Assembly: GCA_030612185.1 (NCBI GenBank)
Contig: JAUWOI010000253.1
Coordinates: 1-6,609 of the forward strand
Reading direction: 5' to 3'
Length of the DNA stretch: 6,609 bases
DNA from: Anaerolineae bacterium
GTDB lineage: Bacteria; Chloroflexota; Anaerolineae; B4-G1
The notes under the pieces were generated by a model. That model did not search any database, was not told the DNA's origin, and saw nothing but the letters and a program-made list of their open reading frames with translations. Shown here piece by piece: positions 5,703-6,609 of this stretch (positions within the stretch are counted from its first letter, which is position 1; each line of letters opens with the position of its first letter). The translations under genes were made by a program, and so were the position numbers.

Positions 5703-5786
5703 ACCATTAGGTTGGAAGATCTGGAAGTGATTATTGGCCAAGCCGCTGATCTTGAGAGCACGATCGTCACTAAGGTGTTGTAGTAG

Positions 5787-6257
5787 ATGGCTCGATTTGC
5801 ACAGCTTCTCTTGACAGGTGACTTCGCGTCCGCTTTTACCCACTATGCGGATCATTACGCTGGTGAAGAAGAGCACGCACGAATGGTAGTGCCAATCAGG
5901 CTGAAGAACGTGCGTCATCCGGTTATGGCTATCGTGGATACTGGCTCGCCATGGTGTGTGCTTGACCCGGAAATCGTCAGGCTGGTAGGTGTATCAGGAC
6001 AAGATGAATATGTCTCGAAGGAGCCGGTTAAGATCAGAGGGTACAAGTTCCAAGGAAAACTGTTTAGAATGGGGATCAGTCTGCAGATTGAGGAGGGGGA
6101 GAGCTTTGAAGTTGACGCCACGGTATTCGTGCCTACGCTGCTTGCAGGTGAGCAATGGCGTCATCCCAACTTCCTTGGATTAACTGGTTTCCTTGAGCGT
6201 GTTCGCTTCGCTATTGACCCAGAGGAGAGCGTTTTCTACTTTGGCCCAGTGGAGTAA
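5787..6257 (+). CDS. Retropepsin-like aspartic protease domain protein
   Basis: The 156-aa cytoplasmic protein carries one half-pepsin domain. The catalytic-type motif is VDTGSPW with Asp51, following the strands MVVPIRLKNV and PVMAIV. The second hydrophobic-Gly turn, FLGLTGFL at about 129-136, completes the retropepsin core and leads to FAIDPEESVFYFGPVE, an ending I associate with bacterial retropepsin-like proteins. Such enzymes work as dimers, each subunit giving one Asp; targets are usually unknown. There is no signal peptide or membrane anchor. The start at 5787 is supported by AAGGTG (5772-5777), nine bases upstream, and by the promoter before it; Met33 (5883), after a purine-rich stretch, is an alternative that would begin close to the first strand of the domain. 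It appears to be a single-gene transcript ended by the terminator at 6359-6386. No substrate or partner is evident in the window. Confidence 0.82.
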   Translation: MARFAQLLLTGDFASAFTHYADHYAGEEEHARMVVPIRLKNVRHPVMAIVDTGSPWCVLDPEIVRLVGVSGQDEYVSKEPVKIRGYKFQGKLFRMGISLQIEEGESFEVDATVFVPTLLAGEQWRHPNFLGLTGFLERVRFAIDPEESVFYFGPVE

Positions 6258-6294
6258 CTTCCTACTATAAGGTGCAGCCTCTCATCGTCTTATC

Positions 6295-6322
6295 AGGAGG
6301 CATCCCTATGACTTGCCCTCCT
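6295..6322 (+). promoter_or_regulatory. Hairpin sequestering a Shine-Dalgarno sequence
   Basis: AGGAGG (6295-6300) is a perfect ribosome site seven bases before the ATG at 6308. CCTCCT (6317-6322), inside the following short frame, is its exact complement. With one bulged C at 6316, CA/TG adds two more pairs, giving eight in all. In RNA the stem would hide the ribosome site of the 12-codon frame. Confidence 0.5.
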
Positions 6323-6346
6323 AACATTACTGGCGCATGGGAGTAG
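6308..6346 (+). CDS. Possible 12-aa mini-ORF (MTCPPNITGAWE)
   Basis: It starts at an ATG seven bases after a perfect AGGAGG and ends at TAG. A second tiny frame, MPSNGAE, begins three bases after that stop and ends at the terminator stem. The excellent ribosome site suggests translation, but no conservation can be judged here. It could be a leader-type peptide, the remnant of a lost gene's start, or chance. It sits between the protease stop and the terminator. Confidence 0.3.
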   Translation: MTCPPNITGAWE

Positions 6347-6358
6347 AGATGCCAAGCA

Positions 6359-6386
6359 ACGGGGCAGAGTGATCCGCCCCGTTTTC
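6359..6386 (+). terminator. Intrinsic terminator after the retropepsin-like gene
   Basis: ACGGGGC (6359-6365) pairs with GCCCCGT (6376-6382). The stem can extend inward with GA/TC past an A-C mismatch, and TTTTC follows. This GC-rich stem plus T-run is a classic rho-independent terminator for rightward transcription. Confidence 0.75.
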
Positions 6387-6591
6387 TTGTGGCAATTCCT
6401 GAAAGCAGCGACCACTGTCCGAGGACCTGCCCACGCGAGTTATATCAGGTCTACGGCAACATTCTGGGGAAACTGGTCACGATGATCTGTCATCCAGAGT
6501 AGTGGGTGATTGGAACGCAGGGATGAGAGGACAGAGAAGTCAGGGGATAAGACGGGAGGAAGGCATAGAGATGGGAAGACATTCACCCTAT

Positions 6592-6609
6592 CCCCTTGTC
6601 CCCTTGTCC
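6592..6609. repeat. Octamer tandem repeat CCCCTTGT at window edge
   Basis: CCCCTTGT occurs at 6592-6599 and 6600-6607, followed by CC, so the array probably continues beyond the window. Its unit length of eight matches that of the CAATCTAC array at 2425-2456. Confidence 0.6.

Larger units (their letters stand above)
5450..5786. other. 337-bp divergent intergenic regulatory region
   Basis: It separates the leftward cyclase operon from the rightward protease gene and carries one promoter for each. Between the two -35 boxes are about 178 bp (5497-5673) with a tandem ACCGGCG pair (5514-5527) and a dyad, GTTTGA (5610-5615) and TCAAAC (5630-5635). Either could be an operator, though both are weak. 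The minus-strand frame that extends back from the 66-aa gene through this region shows no family features. Confidence 0.6.
6258..6609. other. 352-bp region after the protease gene with mini-ORF, terminator and simple repeat
   Basis: The first 130 bp carry a weak promoter-like pair, a hairpin holding a Shine-Dalgarno site, a 12-codon frame and an intrinsic terminator. From 6387 to about 6540 I see no gene or structure I can name. From 6541 the sequence is purine-rich, then ends in a pyrimidine octamer repeat at the window edge; GGGGATA (6543-6549) and TATCCCC (6589-6595) are complementary. Confidence 0.6.

Overview
This 6.6 kb window looks like a bacterial chromosome segment, most likely from a Chloroflexota (Anaerolineae-type) organism. 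That is an inference. It rests on the style of the multi-domain membrane cyclase, on short dispersed repeats with a CCTGAGCCTGCCGAAGG core, and on octamer tandem repeats such as CAATCTAC, all of which I associate with those genomes. The window contains no ribosomal RNA, tRNA, CRISPR array or intact transposase gene.

Left part (1-2000, minus strand). A DarG-like macrodomain gene (157-1068) ends next to a run of three hairpins at the window edge. It has its own promoter but no darT toxin gene beside it. Upstream of it lies a decayed small cassette. First comes a 64-aa protein gene (1791-1985) under a good promoter. Next is a ribbon-helix-helix-like gene (1345-1767) broken by one in-frame TAG at codon 15. 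Last is an HNH nuclease gene (1157-1348), joined to the previous gene by an ATGA overlap and cut off after its first half.

Centre (1986-5449, minus strand). A 459-bp non-coding stretch carries a 17-bp inverted repeat and an octamer array. The array runs into the 3' end of a large gene and supplies its stop codon. That gene (2445-5252, 935 aa) encodes a membrane receptor-type class III adenylate cyclase: PDZ-like domain, about ten membrane segments, GAF, PAS and a cyclase domain with all catalytic residues present. It is coupled by a GTGA overlap to a 66-aa single-pass membrane protein (5249-5449). The two form an operon with a promoter just upstream.

Right part (5450-6609). A 337-bp divergent promoter region separates the cyclase operon from a plus-strand retropepsin-like aspartic protease gene (5787-6257). 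Downstream of it are a 12-codon reading frame with its Shine-Dalgarno sequence inside a hairpin, then an intrinsic terminator, then about 220 bp without a recognisable gene, ending in another octamer repeat.

I see no complete new defence or mobile system. The strongest leads are the orphan macrodomain protein with an unfamiliar C-terminal half, the decayed RHH/HNH pair as a possible two-gene module, the small membrane protein coupled to the cyclase, and the hairpin/mini-ORF/terminator unit at 6266-6386.
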